Of a stretch of 64,000 nt of DNA, positions 49,370 through 59,326 are shown one piece after another (position 1 is the stretch's first letter; every line of letters starts with the position of its first letter). The stretch is from Roseburia lenta (GTDB lineage Bacteria; Bacillota; Clostridia; Lachnospirales; Lachnospiraceae): the NCBI RefSeq assembly GCF_014287435.1, contig NZ_JACOPG010000001.1, forward strand, positions 372,001 to 436,000, read 5' to 3'. The notes beneath the pieces were generated by a model. The model searched no databases, was not told where the DNA came from, and saw only the letters and a program-made list of their open reading frames with translations. Position numbers and translations under genes: made by a program.

Positions 49370-50494
49370 CTATCCTTTCAGTTCCTGTAAAAGACTCTGT
49401 GCTCCGGGACTTTCTGCCAAGAGCCCATAATCTGTCGCATACATCATACATTCGATCTGCATCCCATCACCGGCACGCTTTCTCAAGTAAAATAAGATCC
49501 GCTCCATGGCACGCTCCATGGTCGCCTCCAAGATGCCTGCCTCCGACAGGAGTTTGACGCCTTCCTCCGTCGTGACTGCATCCAGAAGATCTTTTGCCGT
49601 CTTGGCATGACAGCCCGCATAAATGGCAGCCGCCGCTAAGAGTTCCATACGACAGTCGCCCTCTTTGGAATGGGTATTCATCATGCCGCCGGAAAGTTTA
49701 ATGAGTTTGCCGATGTGCCCGGTCAAAAGCATTGCCTCAAATCCCATCTGCTTTGCCATATCTATAGTATCTCCGATAAAATTCGAGCACTTGACACTGC
49801 GATCCAGATCATAGTCATAGGTCTTTTTCATAAAATCCAAACCGTAATTTCCCGGCGAGACTGCCACGGCTTTTTGTCCCAAAGCCTTTTTCTGCCGCAG
49901 TTCGACCGCAATAGTGTCTTTGAGTGCCTGCGCACTCATAGGCTCTACGACACCGCTGGTTCCTAAGATAGATATACCGCCTAGGATCCCCAGTCTGGGA
50001 TTAAAGGTGGATTCTGCCAGTTTCTGACCCTCCGGCACGGAGATTTCCACCGCAAGGTCTTCGTGATAATCCAAAACATGACAGACCTCACGCATTTCCC
50101 TTTCGATCATCTCTCTTGGCACATGATTGATCGCCGCATTTCCGACCGGCTGATCCAGTCCCGGCTTGGTCACACGACCGACGCCGATCCCGCCATCGAT
50201 CAGTATCCTGCCCCCTGTGCTTGCCTCTTGCCCCTCCAAAAAAGAAACTTTTGCCACCACATGTGCCCCGGTCGTAATGTCGGGATCATCCCCACCATCT
50301 TTTATGACTGCACACTGCACTGCCCTCTCACCGCGCAAAATATCCACAATACTCGCATGAAAGGTAATGCCCTTTGGCGTAATGATATCGATCTTTTCTT
50401 TTTTTCTCCCGGTCAAAAGCATATAGCAGGCCGCCTTCGCCGCGGCTGCCGCGCAGGAGCCTGTTGTAAATCCGTTTCGCAGTTTTTCTTCCAA
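49370..50494 (-). CDS. cbiD: cobalt-precorrin-5B C1-methyltransferase
   Basis: 374 residues: RNGFTTGSCAAAAAKAAC at the start and the GGGDDPDITTG-like KDGGDDPDITTGAHV identify CbiD, the C1 methylase specific to the anaerobic route. The start codon lies 11 bases after cbiC. Confidence 0.92.
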   Translation of the reverse strand: MEEKLRNGFTTGSCAAAAAKAACYMLLTGRKKEKIDIITPKGITFHASIVDILRGERAVQCAVIKDGGDDPDITTGAHVVAKVSFLEGQEASTGGRILIDGGIGVGRVTKPGLDQPVGNAAINHVPREMIEREMREVCHVLDYHEDLAVEISVPEGQKLAESTFNPRLGILGGISILGTSGVVEPMSAQALKDTIAVELRQKKALGQKAVAVSPGNYGLDFMKKTYDYDLDRSVKCSNFIGDTIDMAKQMGFEAMLLTGHIGKLIKLSGGMMNTHSKEGDCRMELLAAAAIYAGCHAKTAKDLLDAVTTEEGVKLLSEAGILEATMERAMERILFYLRKRAGDGMQIECMMYATDYGLLAESPGAQSLLQELKG

Positions 50495-50505
50495 AGACCT
50501 ACCCT

Positions 50506-51150
50506 CTAATCTCTGATATTGTTGCTTGCCAGATAAAGCAAGGCATTGCAGATGGCAGCCGCAATGTTGCTTCCACCCTTGCGCCCCCGGTTAATGATAT
50601 ATGGCACATCGCCGTCAAGGAACAATTCTTTTGCCGCCTCCACATTGACGAAGCCGACCGGAACTCCAATGATAAATGCCGGAACATAGGCTCCCTGCTC
50701 AATCATCTCGTGCAGTTCGATCAATGCCGTCGGCGCATTACCTATAGCAAAAATGACAGGTCCGGGCAGTCTTGCCGCCGTCTCCATGCTGACGACCGCG
50801 CGCGTCACGCCGCGTTCCTTTGCCTCTTTTGCCACGGCTTCATCTGCCATAAAGCAGTGTACCTGTCCGCCCAAACGAGCCAGAGTCTTCTTATTGATGC
50901 CAGCCTTAGCCATATTGGTATCGGTCACAATATGTGCACCACCTTTGATCAGTTCCAGCGCCTGCTCAATGGCTCCCGGCGAGTAGGTCATGGTCTCGGC
51001 ATAGGAAAAATCGGCACTGGTATGGATAACACGTTTGGTGATCGGCACTTCTTTTTCCGGCAGAACGATTCCCCGCTCCTTCAATTCTTCCTCAATGATC
51101 TCAAAACTCCGCTTCTCGATCTCCTGCGGTTTTACGATTTCTATTTCCAT
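50506..51150 (-). CDS. cbiC: cobalt-precorrin-8 (precorrin-8X) methylmutase
   Basis: 214 residues: RVIHTSADFSYAETMTYSPG with the conserved His, GNAPTALIELHEMI and GVPVGFVNVEAAKE are the CobH/CbiC signature. It moves the C11 methyl to C12. Overlaps the 3' end of cobD by ten bases. Confidence 0.92.
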   Translation of the reverse strand: MEIEIVKPQEIEKRSFEIIEEELKERGIVLPEKEVPITKRVIHTSADFSYAETMTYSPGAIEQALELIKGGAHIVTDTNMAKAGINKKTLARLGGQVHCFMADEAVAKEAKERGVTRAVVSMETAARLPGPVIFAIGNAPTALIELHEMIEQGAYVPAFIIGVPVGFVNVEAAKELFLDGDVPYIINRGRKGGSNIAAAICNALLYLASNNIRD

Positions 51151-52205
51151 CTGACTTTCTCTCCCTTTTTGACTGCCTGCATGGTCTCCACCAGGACCTG
51201 GTTTTCTTCCCGCCTGCGGATCGCTATGCGATAAAATCCCTTGGAGAGCCCGGCATAATCACTGCAATCCCGGATCAGTATCTTTTGTTTTAATAAGGCG
51301 GCATACCAGTCTATGCTGTCTTCATAAAACAAAAGGAAATTGGCTGTCCCCGGATAGACTTTTGCGCCGATTTCCTGCAAACTCTGCGTAAGATACGCTC
51401 TTTCCCTTTCCAGAAGTTGCCTTGTCTGCGACAGATAAGTTCCATCTGCCAAGACCTGCATGCCCGCAATGCCCGCCCTCTGCGCAATAACAGAAACATT
51501 CCATTCACTCACCTGTTCCTGCACCTTTTTTGCATCCTGCTCCTTAGGACAGAACAGATAGCCCAAACGGATACCCGGGATCGCCATGCTCTTTGTCAGT
51601 GCCTGTAAAATAAAGATATTCTTTGTCCCGGAAGATGCCTTTAAGAAAGAATTGTCTTTACCTTCTCCGGTCAGTTCGATAAAGCACTCATCGATCAAAA
51701 GCCGAATATTCATGTGCCGGCAGAGCCATGCCACTTTTGTTAAAAATTCTTGTGACAGCAGATGTCCACTGGGATTGCCGGGATTGGTCAGGATCACCAG
51801 ATCCGGTGCTTCCGATCTAATGCGATCCAAAAAGGCCTCGGACAGGGCAAAATCCTCGTCCTCTTTGGTATCAAATAATGCAACATGACATCCAATACTT
51901 TTTAGGGCATAGGCATAGCCCGAAAATCCCGGTACCGGCAGGAGTGCCTTCTTTGGCATAAAAGCACGGGCAAAAGCAAGCAGCAGGTCAGATGCCCCAT
52001 TGCCACAGACAATACATGCTGCGTCCTTTTGATAGACTCTGCCGATTGCCTGACGCAGTGCCTGACACTGAGGATCCGGATAGACCATGGCTTGCGTCAG
52101 CGACTGCTGCATGGCATCTGCTATCTCCTCCGGTATGCCCAGCGGATTGACATTGATTGAAAAATCCATATTCACTTCATTGCGATAACAATCTCCTCCG
52201 TGCAT
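51141..52205 (-). CDS. cobD: threonine-phosphate decarboxylase
   Basis: 354 residues of class I/II PLP fold: HGGDCYRNEVNMDFSINVNP (the canonical CobD opening), GNGASDLL, LTNPGNPSG and the cofactor Lys in LTKSMAIPGIRLGYL near residue 205. It makes (R)-1-amino-2-propanol phosphate for the nucleotide loop. I chose the Met at 52205, with GGAAGG seven bases upstream, over an in-frame start 18 bases earlier. A related gene lies at 4899. Confidence 0.9.
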   Translation of the reverse strand: MHGGDCYRNEVNMDFSINVNPLGIPEEIADAMQQSLTQAMVYPDPQCQALRQAIGRVYQKDAACIVCGNGASDLLLAFARAFMPKKALLPVPGFSGYAYALKSIGCHVALFDTKEDEDFALSEAFLDRIRSEAPDLVILTNPGNPSGHLLSQEFLTKVAWLCRHMNIRLLIDECFIELTGEGKDNSFLKASSGTKNIFILQALTKSMAIPGIRLGYLFCPKEQDAKKVQEQVSEWNVSVIAQRAGIAGMQVLADGTYLSQTRQLLERERAYLTQSLQEIGAKVYPGTANFLLFYEDSIDWYAALLKQKILIRDCSDYAGLSKGFYRIAIRRREENQVLVETMQAVKKGEKVRWK

Positions 52206-52234
52206 GCTGTTCCTTCCTATCATCTGCTATGTTC

Positions 52235-53215
52235 TTAAAATGCCAGGATCAGTCCCATGATCCCAAGGCACAGGAGCAGGCAAAAAACAGCCGCCCCATA
52301 TGCCAGCCGGTTCATGCGCAGAATATCCTCATAGACGATCGCGCGTGTCGCATCCCCAAGTGTTGGCTTATTTACGATTTTTCCAAAATAAGAAGCGTCT
52401 CCCGCAAGCCGGATACCAAGGGATCCCGCTGCCATGGCTTCTGTCTGTGCCGAATTGGGACTGGCGTGCTGGTAACGGTCTCGTCGATAGATCCGCCATG
52501 CCCTTTTTGCATCATAGTCCTTGCCTAAGAAAACCGATGCCACCCAGAGGCATAAAGCACTGATCCTTGCCGGCAGAAAATTGACCAGATCATCCAGTTT
52601 TGCTGCGCATCTGCCAAAATCTGAATAGCGGTCATTCTTATAGCCCACCATGGAATCCATAGTATTGATTGCCTTGTAGGTAAGTCCCAGAATAGGACCG
52701 CCCAATGCCAGATATAGCATCGGTGCGATCTCTCCATCCGAAGTATTCTCCGCAACCGTCTCAATGGCAGCCTTGGCAACCCCGGTCGGGCTTAAATTCT
52801 GGGTATCCCTGCCAACGATCATAGATACTGCATATCTGGCATCTTCTAAGGTTTTATCCCGCAGGCATATATATACTTTTTTGCTCTCCTTGCAAAGACA
52901 GCGGAGTGCCAATGTCTGATAGGTCAAAAACATTTCCACCAGACATCCTGCCATAGGATGGATCCCATATGCCAAAAGCAGAACAAAAGCCGTCACCAGA
53001 ATAGTTGTCCCACAGACTAGTAGGACCAGTCTGCGCCCACATCTTCTTTTTTGCTCTCCCGATAAAGCCTTGGTATCTTCCTCGCCCAGATCATGCTTTT
53101 CGATGGCAGAGATCAGGCGGCCGATCCAGCGGACCGGATGGGGAAAATTGTAGGGATCTCCCATGATCAGGTCGAGGAAAAAGCCACCCACAAAGGCAAT
53201 CATATGATAGATCAA
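52235..53215 (-). CDS. cbiB: adenosylcobinamide-phosphate synthase
   Basis: 326 residues, integral membrane with several helices: DLIMGDPYNFPHPVRWIGRL, ETVAENTSDGEIAPMLYLAL, and YQHASPNSAQTEAMAAGSLG are CbiB hallmarks. It attaches aminopropanol phosphate to cobyric acid. Overlaps the next gene by four bases (ATGA). Confidence 0.93.
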   Translation of the reverse strand: MIYHMIAFVGGFFLDLIMGDPYNFPHPVRWIGRLISAIEKHDLGEEDTKALSGEQKRRCGRRLVLLVCGTTILVTAFVLLLAYGIHPMAGCLVEMFLTYQTLALRCLCKESKKVYICLRDKTLEDARYAVSMIVGRDTQNLSPTGVAKAAIETVAENTSDGEIAPMLYLALGGPILGLTYKAINTMDSMVGYKNDRYSDFGRCAAKLDDLVNFLPARISALCLWVASVFLGKDYDAKRAWRIYRRDRYQHASPNSAQTEAMAAGSLGIRLAGDASYFGKIVNKPTLGDATRAIVYEDILRMNRLAYGAAVFCLLLCLGIMGLILAF

Positions 53216-53853
53216 TCTTCCAACTCCTCTAAGGCATCCTGCATGCAGTTATCTTCTTTTAAGAGCGGCTTGAGATCCAGCAGTTTGCCGTCGTCATCCA
53301 GCGTCAGACGAAATCCTGCGCCATTGTTTACCATATATTTATAGTAGTCGTCATCAGCCAGTTGGGAAACGATGGACATGATCGTACCGCCATGAGCCAC
53401 GACTGCCGATCTTTTGATCCCCTCTGCCTGCATATCGCCAAGTACCTGTATGAAAGCATCCATGGTACGTTTTCCAAAATCCTTCATGGACTCGCCCCCC
53501 GGTATGCTGATCTTTCCGCGGGTCGCCACCCATAAAATATAAGATGGTCTGTTCTTTAATTCGGCATGGTTCTTTCCCTCAAAGACACCCATATCCATCT
53601 CGCGCAGACCGTCAACGAGTTCCGATGCCTGTCCCGGATAGATCAGTTCTGCGGTCTGTCTGGTGCGCTTCATTGGGCTGGCATAGACCTTTTCCACGGA
53701 TGGATACCGCCCCAGGTTCTCTTTGATACCGGCGATTCCCTCCTCGGAAAGCGGCTGGTCTGTCCTGCCGATATAGCGCTTCTCCTTATTTCCTTCTGTT
53801 TTTCCATGACGGATCAATACGATCTCTACTTGATTTGTTGTGGTATCTGACAT
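53212..53853 (-). CDS. cobC: histidine phosphatase, probable adenosylcobalamin/alpha-ribazole phosphatase
   Basis: 213 residues with the phosphatase motif LIRHGKTEGN, a second His in VVAHGGTIMSI and YASPMKRTRQTAELIY between. In this operon it most likely removes the phosphate from alpha-ribazole phosphate or adenosylcobalamin phosphate. Neighbours overlap on both sides. Confidence 0.85.
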   Translation of the reverse strand: MSDTTTNQVEIVLIRHGKTEGNKEKRYIGRTDQPLSEEGIAGIKENLGRYPSVEKVYASPMKRTRQTAELIYPGQASELVDGLREMDMGVFEGKNHAELKNRPSYILWVATRGKISIPGGESMKDFGKRTMDAFIQVLGDMQAEGIKRSAVVAHGGTIMSIVSQLADDDYYKYMVNNGAGFRLTLDDDGKLLDLKPLLKEDNCMQDALEELED

Positions 53854-54242
53854 ATGATTCTATCCACCCTTTCTGCTTTACTTGCAATCCCGATCAAAAG
53901 ATTTCCGACCAGATCCCGATAGACGCGGTCTCCTTTTTGCAATGGCACGATGCCATTTCCCACCTCATCGCTGATGATGACAAGATGCCTGCATGCCCTG
54001 CAGATCGCCTCTATCCTATCCTGCATCTCATCCATCGTCATGCCCGCCTGCTGCCAGTTCCTGACACACAGATGAAAATGATCCCATAGGATGATATCCT
54101 GCGTCTGATCCCCGACCGGCAGTCTGCCACCCTCTGTAAGATCCTTTTCATCCAGACAGACGGCGTGCGGGTACTTTTTTTTGACATATGCACTTTTTCC
54201 CTGCGCCCTGCCACCAATGACAAGTTCCAGCCTTCCTTCCAT
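53826..54242 (-). CDS. short CobU-like protein, 138 aa
   Basis: It has a P-loop LVIGGRAQGKSAYVKKKY and the CobU motif SDEVGNGIVPLQKGDRVYRD, but lacks the middle HRxxRP segment and ends without the GIP-L motif of full CobU. It is about 45 residues shorter than CobU. A full-size CobU with the opposite losses lies at 55010. The role is probably in the cobinamide kinase/guanylyltransferase step, or as a partner of the other CobU, by inference. Confidence 0.7.
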   Translation of the reverse strand: MEGRLELVIGGRAQGKSAYVKKKYPHAVCLDEKDLTEGGRLPVGDQTQDIILWDHFHLCVRNWQQAGMTMDEMQDRIEAICRACRHLVIISDEVGNGIVPLQKGDRVYRDLVGNLLIGIASKAERVDRIICQIPQQIK

Positions 54243-54254
54243 TGCATTCTCCTT

Positions 54255-55022
54255 TTACTTTAACACAAGATAGATGCCGACCACAATCACGGACCACAAT
54301 TCTGCCATACAGACAAAATAGCCCGCCAGATCTCCCGTGATCCCGCCAAACTGTCGACGGCTCATAAGATAATAATATAAAAACATCAATAGACAGGCTG
54401 CCGTGACCAAAATGCCATTCATACCGCTATAGATAAAAAGTGCGGTCACGACAAGAAGCATCTGTATCACCAGCCCGATGGATACGACCTTTGCACCGGA
54501 GGTATCTGCCTCGGTATAAAGGCTGCCCTCCTTTTTTGCTCCCGGAAAATGGATAACGGAAAGCCCACTGAGACATCGGCTGAGAAAAAAGGCAGCACTG
54601 ACTGCGACCACAGCCTTTGTTCCCTCAATGACAGAAGCAAATCCAAGGGCAAGCAAGAGATATGATAGCAAGTGGATAACGGCAAAGGCACCGATATGAG
54701 GATCTTTTAAGATCTCCAGTTTTTTCTCTTTTCCCTGATAGGAACTTAGAGCATCCTTGGTATCCATAAAGCCATCCATATGAAAGCCCCCGGTCACAAA
54801 GAGCGGCAAAAAAACAGCCAGCGCCACAGAAAGGATCTTTCCCACTCCCAGATAGCCTGCCAGATGATACCAGGCGATCTCCAGTCCCCCGATCACAGCA
54901 CCGATCCAAGGAAAAAAGAGCAGATGGTAGCGCATATCTTCCGACGCCCATACGAAATGCGGCATGGGTATCTTGGAATACATGGAAAAGGCTACACCTA
55001 TGGCTTTTGCTATTTTTCGCAT
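54255..55022 (-). CDS. cobS: adenosylcobinamide-GDP ribazoletransferase
   Basis: 255 residues, polytopic membrane protein: FFPWIGAVIGGLE, the signature GGFHMDGFMDTKDAL and RRQFGGITGDLAGYF. It joins the cobinamide-GDP and alpha-ribazole halves at the membrane. Overlaps the cobU gene by 13 bases. Confidence 0.93.
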   Translation of the reverse strand: MRKIAKAIGVAFSMYSKIPMPHFVWASEDMRYHLLFFPWIGAVIGGLEIAWYHLAGYLGVGKILSVALAVFLPLFVTGGFHMDGFMDTKDALSSYQGKEKKLEILKDPHIGAFAVIHLLSYLLLALGFASVIEGTKAVVAVSAAFFLSRCLSGLSVIHFPGAKKEGSLYTEADTSGAKVVSIGLVIQMLLVVTALFIYSGMNGILVTAACLLMFLYYYLMSRRQFGGITGDLAGYFVCMAELWSVIVVGIYLVLK

Positions 55023-55570
55023 ATCTGTCCGCCCTCACTTTCCTCCTGCTGGCTCTTTAATGTGACCGGAATACCGACCACCACTTCTATGACTTCATCT
55101 GCCATGGCTGCCAATGCCTGATTGATACCCCCCAGTGCCTTGATATAAGATGCCATGGCATCATCATAGTTTTCTCCATCTTCAAAGATATTATTGCTGA
55201 CGATCACGCCATCTGCAGTCTGCTCTATCAGACTGCCTATATCCTTTAAAATCTTGTCTACCGTTTCTTTTTCATCCCTTATGCCCTCTTCCGTAAACAT
55301 TTCATTTGCCAGAAGATTGGAGACACATTCCAGCATCCAGGCATCCCCCGCATCCAGAGCAATCTCTCCTAAGTCTATCGGCTTTTCTATGGTAAGAAAG
55401 CCCTTTTCCCTGCGCATGGTCCGATGCTTTTCTACACGCTTTTTCCCTTCTTCGTCAAAGACGCGCATCGTCGCAATATAATGTTTCTTTTCTGCCTCCA
55501 TTGCAAGCAGACGCTTTTCGGCATATGCCGACTTACCGCTTCCGCTTCCACCAATGACGAATACGATCAT
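55010..55570 (-). CDS. cobU: adenosylcobinamide kinase / guanylyltransferase (CobU)
   Basis: 186 residues: the P-loop VIGGSGSGKSAYAEKRLL, HRTMRREKGF (the guanylylated-His region), LECVSNLLANEMF and the C-terminal INQALAAMADEVIEVVVGIP match CobU. The usual NEVGxGIVP motif is replaced by SNNIFEDGENYDD. The paralogue at 53826 keeps that motif. Overlaps cobT by four bases. Confidence 0.85.
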   Translation of the reverse strand: MIVFVIGGSGSGKSAYAEKRLLAMEAEKKHYIATMRVFDEEGKKRVEKHRTMRREKGFLTIEKPIDLGEIALDAGDAWMLECVSNLLANEMFTEEGIRDEKETVDKILKDIGSLIEQTADGVIVSNNIFEDGENYDDAMASYIKALGGINQALAAMADEVIEVVVGIPVTLKSQQEESEGGQICEK

Positions 55571-56658
55571 ATCTTATCTCCGTATCTATGATAGGTCTCT
55601 ACCCCTGCATCCGAAAAAGAATTAGTCTCATCATAGACCGCCTTTGCCATGGCAAGCATAGGTAACAGCATCATGGCTCCGGTGCCCTCTCCCAGTGCCA
55701 TATCCGCATAAATGACCGGTGCCAGGGCAAGTTCTTTTATAAGCGCTATCGTTGCCGGCTCCCGGCTGGCATGGGACGCGATCAAAAAGTCTTTACTTCC
55801 GGGCAATAACCTTTCTGCTGCCAGGGCGGCTACCATGCTGATCAAACCATCTAAGATCAGCGGGATCTCATAGATGGCTGCCCCCATACAGGCTCCTGCC
55901 ATGGCTGCAATGTCAAATCCGCCCACTTTGGCTAAGACTTCTGTAGCAGACGCCTGATAAAGATCACATCTTTCGATGGTCTCCTGAATGACCCGGATCT
56001 TTTTTTGTAACTTTACATCATCCAGCCCTGCCCCGCGACCTGTCACCTCCTCTGCCTTTTTCTGTAAAAGGGCGGCTGCGACCGCACTGGAAGTCGTCGT
56101 ATTGCCGATGCCCATTTCCCCGATGCAGACATAGTCAAGATTATCGCACTTGCAGGCATAGACCGCATCCAATCCGCATTGCAGAGCCTGCCGCATCTGC
56201 GTCTCATCCATCGCCGGCTCTTTGTAAAAGTCTCTTGTGCCGTGGGCTACTTTTTCATCAATGACATTGCAAAGCGTCTCCCTTGTATTGATCCCAACAT
56301 CATAGACCCGGATCTGACAGCCCGCAAGGCTTGCCATACGACCGACCGCCGTCTGCCCTGCGGCAATATTTTTAGCGCAGGTCGCCGTCACTTCCTGTGG
56401 GGACTGGCTGATCCCCTCCGCAACAACGCCGTTATCCGCGCAAAAGACAAGTAAGCGTCCCATGTCAAACCTTGGCTCAAGCGTCTTTTGTATAGCGCCT
56501 ATCTTTGCAAGCATGGGTTCAAACTGTCCCATGCCATCCAAAGGCTTTGCAATGCCATCCCAATGCTCCATGACCTTATGAAAGATGTCATGATCCCAAG
56601 ACGTCAATTTATACTCTTTTTCTAAGACCTCATCGATCCTTACCTTTTCTGTCTGCAT
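55567..56658 (-). CDS. cobT: nicotinate-nucleotide:dimethylbenzimidazole phosphoribosyltransferase
   Basis: 363 residues: FCADNGVVAEGISQSPQEVT, IGEMGIGNTTTSSAVAAALL, and the catalytic Glu region LALGEGTGAMMLLPML are CobT signatures. It makes alpha-ribazole phosphate. The start at 56658 (MQTEKVRI) is chosen; the longer frame overlaps cbiP and lacks a ribosome site. Confidence 0.92.
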   Translation of the reverse strand: MQTEKVRIDEVLEKEYKLTSWDHDIFHKVMEHWDGIAKPLDGMGQFEPMLAKIGAIQKTLEPRFDMGRLLVFCADNGVVAEGISQSPQEVTATCAKNIAAGQTAVGRMASLAGCQIRVYDVGINTRETLCNVIDEKVAHGTRDFYKEPAMDETQMRQALQCGLDAVYACKCDNLDYVCIGEMGIGNTTTSSAVAAALLQKKAEEVTGRGAGLDDVKLQKKIRVIQETIERCDLYQASATEVLAKVGGFDIAAMAGACMGAAIYEIPLILDGLISMVAALAAERLLPGSKDFLIASHASREPATIALIKELALAPVIYADMALGEGTGAMMLLPMLAMAKAVYDETNSFSDAGVETYHRYGDKI

Positions 56659-56671
56659 CTTTTCTTTCTCT

Positions 56672-58198
56672 CTAAATAGCGGCATCCTGTAACATGGCAT
56701 AGACGGCATCCATATCCATGCTCTTTCTTATGCCCTCTGCCAGCAGATCATACTGACTCTCCTTAAATGACTGATAATCCGTGTCAGCCTCTGCCTGAAG
56801 GGTCAATCCCTTTTTCTCTGCCAAAAGCCTGCACAAATCATATGCCACATCCTTATCATCAAAAATACCATGCACATATGTGCCGTAGACATTGTCTCTC
56901 TGCCCGCCGTCTCTTTCCTGGCAGACCACATCATTCTTCTGATCCAGATGGCATAAAGGCTTGATGGCATCGACTGCCATGGTCTCTCCCATATGGATCT
57001 CATAGCCATGGATCCGGTGAGAAGAAAATCCTGCCAGCGCGCCTTCCGTGATCTCCATACTGCCGCTGGTCTGTGTGCGGACTTTTTCCGGCTTTAAGAC
57101 TGTCTCCATCGGAAGCAGTTCCAAGCCCCGCAGTCCTTCTGATCCGTCTGCTTTGATGACATTCTCAATCCCCTCCGGATCAGCGATCCTTTGTCCCAGC
57201 ATCTGATAACCGCCGCAGATGCCAAAGACCGGTCCGTACTGGGCAAATTTCTTGACCGCACTTTCCATGCCGCTTTCCCGCATCCATGCCAGATCTCCCA
57301 TGGTATTCTTGGTTCCCGGCAAAATGACCATATCCATCTTCTCGATCTCATACGGATCTCGCACATAATGAACGCTGACGCCTGCGATCTGGTCTAAGGC
57401 TGAAAAATCTGTAAAATTGGACAGGCGTGGCAGGCGTACAACCCCGATATTGATCAGATCCATGTCCTTTGGTAAAAGGCTCTCTGCAAGGCTGTCCTCG
57501 TCATCCAAGGTCACTGACATATAAGGAACGACACCGACCACCGGCACTTCTGCTTTTTCTTCCAGCATAGTAATGCCCGGCTCCAGAATCGTGACATCCC
57601 CGCGAAATTTATTGATGACCAGTCCCTTGACCCGCTTCTTTTCTTTCTCAGTCAAAAGCATCATCGTGCCAAGCAACTGGGCAAAGACACCACCCCGGTC
57701 GATATCTCCCACCAAAAGTACCGGAGCATCCACCAGATGTGCCAGTCCCATATTGACGATATCGTTTTCTTTCAAATTGATCTCCGCCGGACTTCCGGCA
57801 CCCTCGATCACGATGATATCCGCCTTTTCTTCCAAACGTCCAAAGGCTGCCACGATATCCGGCACCAGATTTTTTTTGTAAGAAAAATAGTCTCTCGCTT
57901 CCATATTGCCAAGGACTTTTCCCGCCACGATGACTTGTGAGCCATGGTCGTTGGTCGGCTTTAGGAGGATAGGATTCATGTCTACGCTCGGCTCTATGCC
58001 TGCTGCCTCCGCCTGCATGACCTGGGCGCGTCCCATCTCCAGTCCCTCCTTGGTAATAAAGGAATTGAGTGCCATATTCTGTGACTTAAAGGGAGCTACC
58101 CGGTAGCCATCCTGGGCAAAGACACGGCAAAGCCCTGCGACCAGTAAACTTTTTCCCGCATTTGACATGGTTCCCTGCACCATAATTACTTTTGCCAT
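56672..58198 (-). CDS. cbiP: cobyric acid synthase
   Basis: 508 residues: the N-terminal ATP-binding domain ([31 protein letters not shown]) and the C-terminal glutamine amidotransferase ([11 protein letters not shown] with the Cys, GTYVHGIFD with the His). It amidates side chains b, d, e and g. The start at 58198 has GGGAG seven bases upstream and overlaps the btuD gene by 13 bases. Confidence 0.93.
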   Translation of the reverse strand: MAKVIMVQGTMSNAGKSLLVAGLCRVFAQDGYRVAPFKSQNMALNSFITKEGLEMGRAQVMQAEAAGIEPSVDMNPILLKPTNDHGSQVIVAGKVLGNMEARDYFSYKKNLVPDIVAAFGRLEEKADIIVIEGAGSPAEINLKENDIVNMGLAHLVDAPVLLVGDIDRGGVFAQLLGTMMLLTEKEKKRVKGLVINKFRGDVTILEPGITMLEEKAEVPVVGVVPYMSVTLDDEDSLAESLLPKDMDLINIGVVRLPRLSNFTDFSALDQIAGVSVHYVRDPYEIEKMDMVILPGTKNTMGDLAWMRESGMESAVKKFAQYGPVFGICGGYQMLGQRIADPEGIENVIKADGSEGLRGLELLPMETVLKPEKVRTQTSGSMEITEGALAGFSSHRIHGYEIHMGETMAVDAIKPLCHLDQKNDVVCQERDGGQRDNVYGTYVHGIFDDKDVAYDLCRLLAEKKGLTLQAEADTDYQSFKESQYDLLAEGIRKSMDMDAVYAMLQDAAI

Positions 58199-59313
58199 GG
58201 TTTTTCTCCCTCTCTGATCCATTTGCCCTGCTCTTTTGCATAGGAAAGCAGCTCCTTATTTGCCTGATTGAGTGGTCCAAAAGCATCCAGCGTACAGATG
58301 CAATAGTCGCAGTCATCGATCCATTTGCGCGCCTGCGCCATCTGCCGGATCTCGATCGGATAAAAGGCAGGCGTTGTCACAAGCGCACTTGCCAGTGCCT
58401 TTGCCGCCTTATACTCGACATCCCCCTCGGATAAGATGCCTGCCGCAAAGGGGATCTGGTCTCGCTGTAAGGTATAGTAGGCTGCAATCCCACTGCCGCC
58501 GCCCCCGATCACAAAGACCTTTGGCTCTCCTTTTGCCTTCTGCAAAAACATACTGCCGGATACGACATCATAAGCCTGAGCGCTGACCCCATATAGGCAT
58601 GCAATGGTATCTCCGCAAAAGATCTCCTCCGGTCTGCCGATCTTTGCTATTGTCTCTCCATCCACACAGGCAACCAGATCTGAAACTTTTTGTGCCAGAT
58701 CCAGTTCATGCAAAGACATAACGACCGCCAGGTTTTCTTCTTTTACCATATTTCGTATGGACTGCAGGATCTCTAATTTATAATGCATATCCAGATAAGA
58801 CGTAGGCTCGTCCAAAATCAATATCTTTGGTTCCTGACAGATCGCCCTGGCAAGCATGACGCGCTGTCTTTGTCCGTCGCTGACCTTGGCAAAAAGCCGG
58901 TCTGCCACCTCAAGTGCATGCAGACTTTCCAAAGCTTTCTGGACTTTTTCCTCGTCTTCCTTTCCCAATACCCCAAATCTGCCGGTATAGGGATAGCGTC
59001 CGGTTGCGACCACATCACGACAGGTCATCAGTTCCGGCGAGATCCGCTCTGTGGTCACCATGGCCATCTGTTTTGCCAGCGCGGCATCTGTATAGGCATC
59101 CATCGTCCCCTCTGCCAGATAGACCTGACCTGCGATCGTCTTTAATTGTCTCGTGATACTTTTTAAAAGGGTCGATTTGCCGGATCCATTGGGTCCGATC
59201 AAAGTCAGGATCTGTCCCGGGCGCACCCAAAAGTTTACATCTTTTAAGACACTCTTTCCCTCATAACCGACAACCAGATCACTGGCCCTGATGCCTTGCA
59301 TTTTTTCTTCCAT
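58186..59313 (-). CDS. btuD: ABC transporter ATPase for cobalamin/corrinoid uptake with a C-terminal extension
   Basis: 375 residues. The first 255 are a FepC/BtuD-type ATPase: [11 protein letters not shown] (Walker A), [15 protein letters not shown] (signature, with D for the usual G) and [12 protein letters not shown] (Walker B). Residues 265-375 form an additional domain ([42 protein letters not shown]) with a Rossmann-like glycine loop; its task is unknown. Start 59313 has GAGG five bases upstream; a 27-base longer frame is less likely. The membrane and binding subunits follow upstream. Confidence 0.85.
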   Translation of the reverse strand: MEEKMQGIRASDLVVGYEGKSVLKDVNFWVRPGQILTLIGPNGSGKSTLLKSITRQLKTIAGQVYLAEGTMDAYTDAALAKQMAMVTTERISPELMTCRDVVATGRYPYTGRFGVLGKEDEEKVQKALESLHALEVADRLFAKVSDGQRQRVMLARAICQEPKILILDEPTSYLDMHYKLEILQSIRNMVKEENLAVVMSLHELDLAQKVSDLVACVDGETIAKIGRPEEIFCGDTIACLYGVSAQAYDVVSGSMFLQKAKGEPKVFVIGGGGSGIAAYYTLQRDQIPFAAGILSEGDVEYKAAKALASALVTTPAFYPIEIRQMAQARKWIDDCDYCICTLDAFGPLNQANKELLSYAKEQGKWIREGEKPWQK

Positions 59314-59326
59314 ATATACCTCGTTT

